The position numbers were made by a program, and so were the translations under genes. Shown here in pieces: positions 62,466-64,000 of a stretch of DNA of 64,000 bases. Source of the stretch: Pyrocephalus nanus. Taxonomy: Eukaryota > Chordata > Aves > Passeriformes > Tyrannidae. Position 1 is the first letter of the stretch. Each line of letters starts with the position of its first letter. The notes beneath the pieces were generated by a model. That model was given only the letters and a program-made list of their open reading frames with translations. It had not been told where the DNA came from and did not search any database. The stretch covers positions 16,590,145 to 16,654,144 of the forward strand of contig CM076266.1 of assembly GCA_038380795.1 (NCBI GenBank), read 5' to 3'.

Positions 62466-62908
62466 TCATAGAATCATAGAATTAGCCAGGTTGGAAAGGA
62501 CCTCTGAGATCATCAAGTCCAACCCTTGACCCACTATCACCATGTTTACTAGACCATGGCACTAAGTACCACATCCAGTCTCATCTTAAAAACCTGCAGG
62601 GAGGGAGAATCCACCACTTCCCTGGGCAGCCCATTCCAGTGTCTGATTACTCTCTCTGTAAAAAATTTCTTCCTAATATCCAACCTAAACCTCCCCTGGC
62701 ACAGCTGAAGACCATGCCCTCTTGTCCTACTGCTGGTTGGCTGGGAGAGGAAACCAACCCCCACCTGGCTACAACCTCCTCTCAGGTAGTTGTAGAGAGT
62801 GATGAGGTCACCCCTGAGCCTCCTCTTCTCCAGACTAAACAACCCCAGGTCCCTCAGCCTCTCCTCACAGGACTTGTGCCCAAGTCCCTTCACTAGCCTT
62901 GTTACTCT
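62466..62908 (-). mobile_element. CR1 LINE, antisense, relatively well preserved 3' part
   Basis: The + strand begins TCATAGAATCATAGAATTAG and continues GGAAAGGACCTCTGAGATCA and CCCTGGGCAGCCCATTCCAG, the complement of a complete CR1 3' end. The minus frame stays open across the element and reads the C-terminal end of reverse transcriptase, with [20 protein letters not shown] and [14 protein letters not shown]. Of the CR1 pieces here it is the least damaged and probably the youngest. It is 5' truncated at about 62908, beside a T/G-rich tract. Confidence 0.94.
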
Positions 62909-62954
62909 TATCTGTTTTTTTAAAAGTGGAGACCGTGAATAAGATAAGTGGGTT

Positions 62955-63055
62955 GGTGTTTTGGTTGTTTGTTGTTTGGTTGTTTGTTGGTTTTGTGGGG
63001 TTTGTGTGTGCATGGTTTTCGGTTTTTTGGGGGTTTTGTTTGTTTCTGTTAGAGT
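62955..63055. repeat. T/G-rich low-complexity tract
   Basis: GGTTGTTTG, TTTGTTGG and GGGGTTTTG words over about 100 bp, next to the 5' truncation edge of the antisense CR1. Confidence 0.8.
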
Positions 63056-64000
63056 AGCTCTATGGTTTGGAAATGTGGGGTTAAAAAAAAAACTTTCCTC
63101 AAGGAGAGCCCTGGCTTAGGGATGTTACCTGTTCATGTTCTGAAGCCACTTGCTTTGATGTTATTGAGGCTGCAAGGCTCTGGCATGCTCGGTGTGCTGG
63201 TGTGCAGCAGGCTCTTGTGGTGGTCATTCATGGGCGTGTGACGCTGTAAAAGGCTAAGGAGAAGCGCACTGGTGCTTCTGTTGATAGAAACCAGGTGTAG
63301 CAAGACTGACTTCTGTAAAGTCATGCTGATATACACCCACAGAGCATCTGTCTCTGGATGTGGCAATAAGATTGCCTCATAGCCTTATATTCACAGGGGA
63401 CAGAGCTAAGGTTGCTTCTAACTCATCTTGACAATTCACCTGTTTGCAGGTGTGTTTCCTTAATGGTTTTGTTTATGTGGAACTCTAGTTGTAATTTTAA
63501 AAGGCTGTAATGGAATACACCTTTAAATAATGTGCAGAAGGCAGATTTCTTGAAAATGGCTTCACAGATGCTCATCTTTAATGACCTGTGATGAGCAGTA
63601 TATTTTGTTAAGAAATGCAAACTAGAACTGACATCTCAGGAAAATGTACATTCCAGTTTGTTCTCCACTTGAGATTAAATGCTGTATTGCTGAATAGGAT
63701 TGGGCATCTTAAAAACCAGTAGTTACAGTTCAGGGTAAAGATGTTCCTCTTAGTTTGTATGTGATAGGTTTCAAAATTATGTATTTTGCCTGCCCATGTT
63801 TCTTCAGATGCTCAAAACTCACTATTATTGTGTTGCTACATAGAAATTTTTTCCTAGTATTTTCTGAATTGTATAATTTAAAAGCCATAATAATTGACCT
63901 TTTGCTCATGAAATATTCAGCAATAGAAACTTTCTTAAAGTGCAGAGTAGATAAAAGCAGCTAGATTGTCCATTATTTATGAAGAGCACTTTAATGCTGA

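Larger units (their letters stand above)
60740..64000 (+). other. ELMO1 intron, 5' part, running off the window
   Basis: Starts at the donor GTAAGT. It contains the antisense CR1 at 62466-62908 and a T/G-rich tract to about 63050. The rest is unique A/T-rich sequence, and no further ELMO1 exon was found. The minus-strand frame 61488-61898 has no recognisable content. Confidence 0.75.

Noticed and set aside
1..64000. CRISPR arrays, operons, riboswitches, tRNA or rRNA genes
   Set aside because: None seen; the window is a vertebrate gene interior, and no cloverleaf or array with regular spacing was found by eye.

Overview
The window looks like a piece of a bird genome, probably Neoaves. It is A/T-rich vertebrate intron sequence with short GT-AG exons. 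Its interspersed repeats are CR1 LINEs of avian type, plus one degraded endogenous retrovirus with a tRNA-Lys-like primer site. No mammalian SINEs and no prokaryotic gene structure were seen. The bird assignment rests on the repeats and is inference; other CR1-rich sauropsids are not strictly excluded.

The only gene supported is ELMO1 (engulfment and cell motility 1), on the + strand and cut at both ends. Nine consecutive coding exons lie at 785-820, 8158-8257, 16733-16884, 17770-17848, 21488-21538, 22909-23031, 24385-24516, 47108-47212 and 60631-60739. Every internal boundary is AG/GT and every phase joins, so the 887 exon bases read without a stop. They match residues about 139 to 433 of the 727-residue human protein, as I recall it: the back of the armadillo-like N-terminal half and the first two thirds of the ELMO domain. 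ELMO1 partners DOCK-family exchange factors to activate Rac in engulfment and migration. The promoter, the RhoG-binding N-terminus, the PH domain and the C-terminal proline motif lie outside the window.

Layout: 0-8 kb is intron around a 36-bp microexon, with one CR1 fragment. 8-17 kb is intron holding a decayed provirus (10555-13542). 17-24.5 kb is a compact cluster of five exons (16.7-24.5 kb). 24.5-47 kb is a 22.6-kb intron that starts with an internally deleted CR1 and then has few recognisable repeats. 47-60.6 kb is a 13.4-kb intron with two CR1 pieces in opposite orientation, a third next to exon 9, and an unexplained 224-codon stop-free stretch at 57700-58371. 60.7-64 kb is the start of the next intron, with one more CR1.

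The observations most worth a second look are the stop-free segment with exon-like borders (57.7-58.4 kb), a perfect 13-bp inverted repeat 30 nt after the exon 8 donor, the AATAAA plus poly(A) retrocopy-like end near 37 kb, the internally deleted CR1, and a cluster of substitutions in ELMO1 exon 3. No clearly new biological system was found; most of the other long open frames are antisense or repeat shadows.
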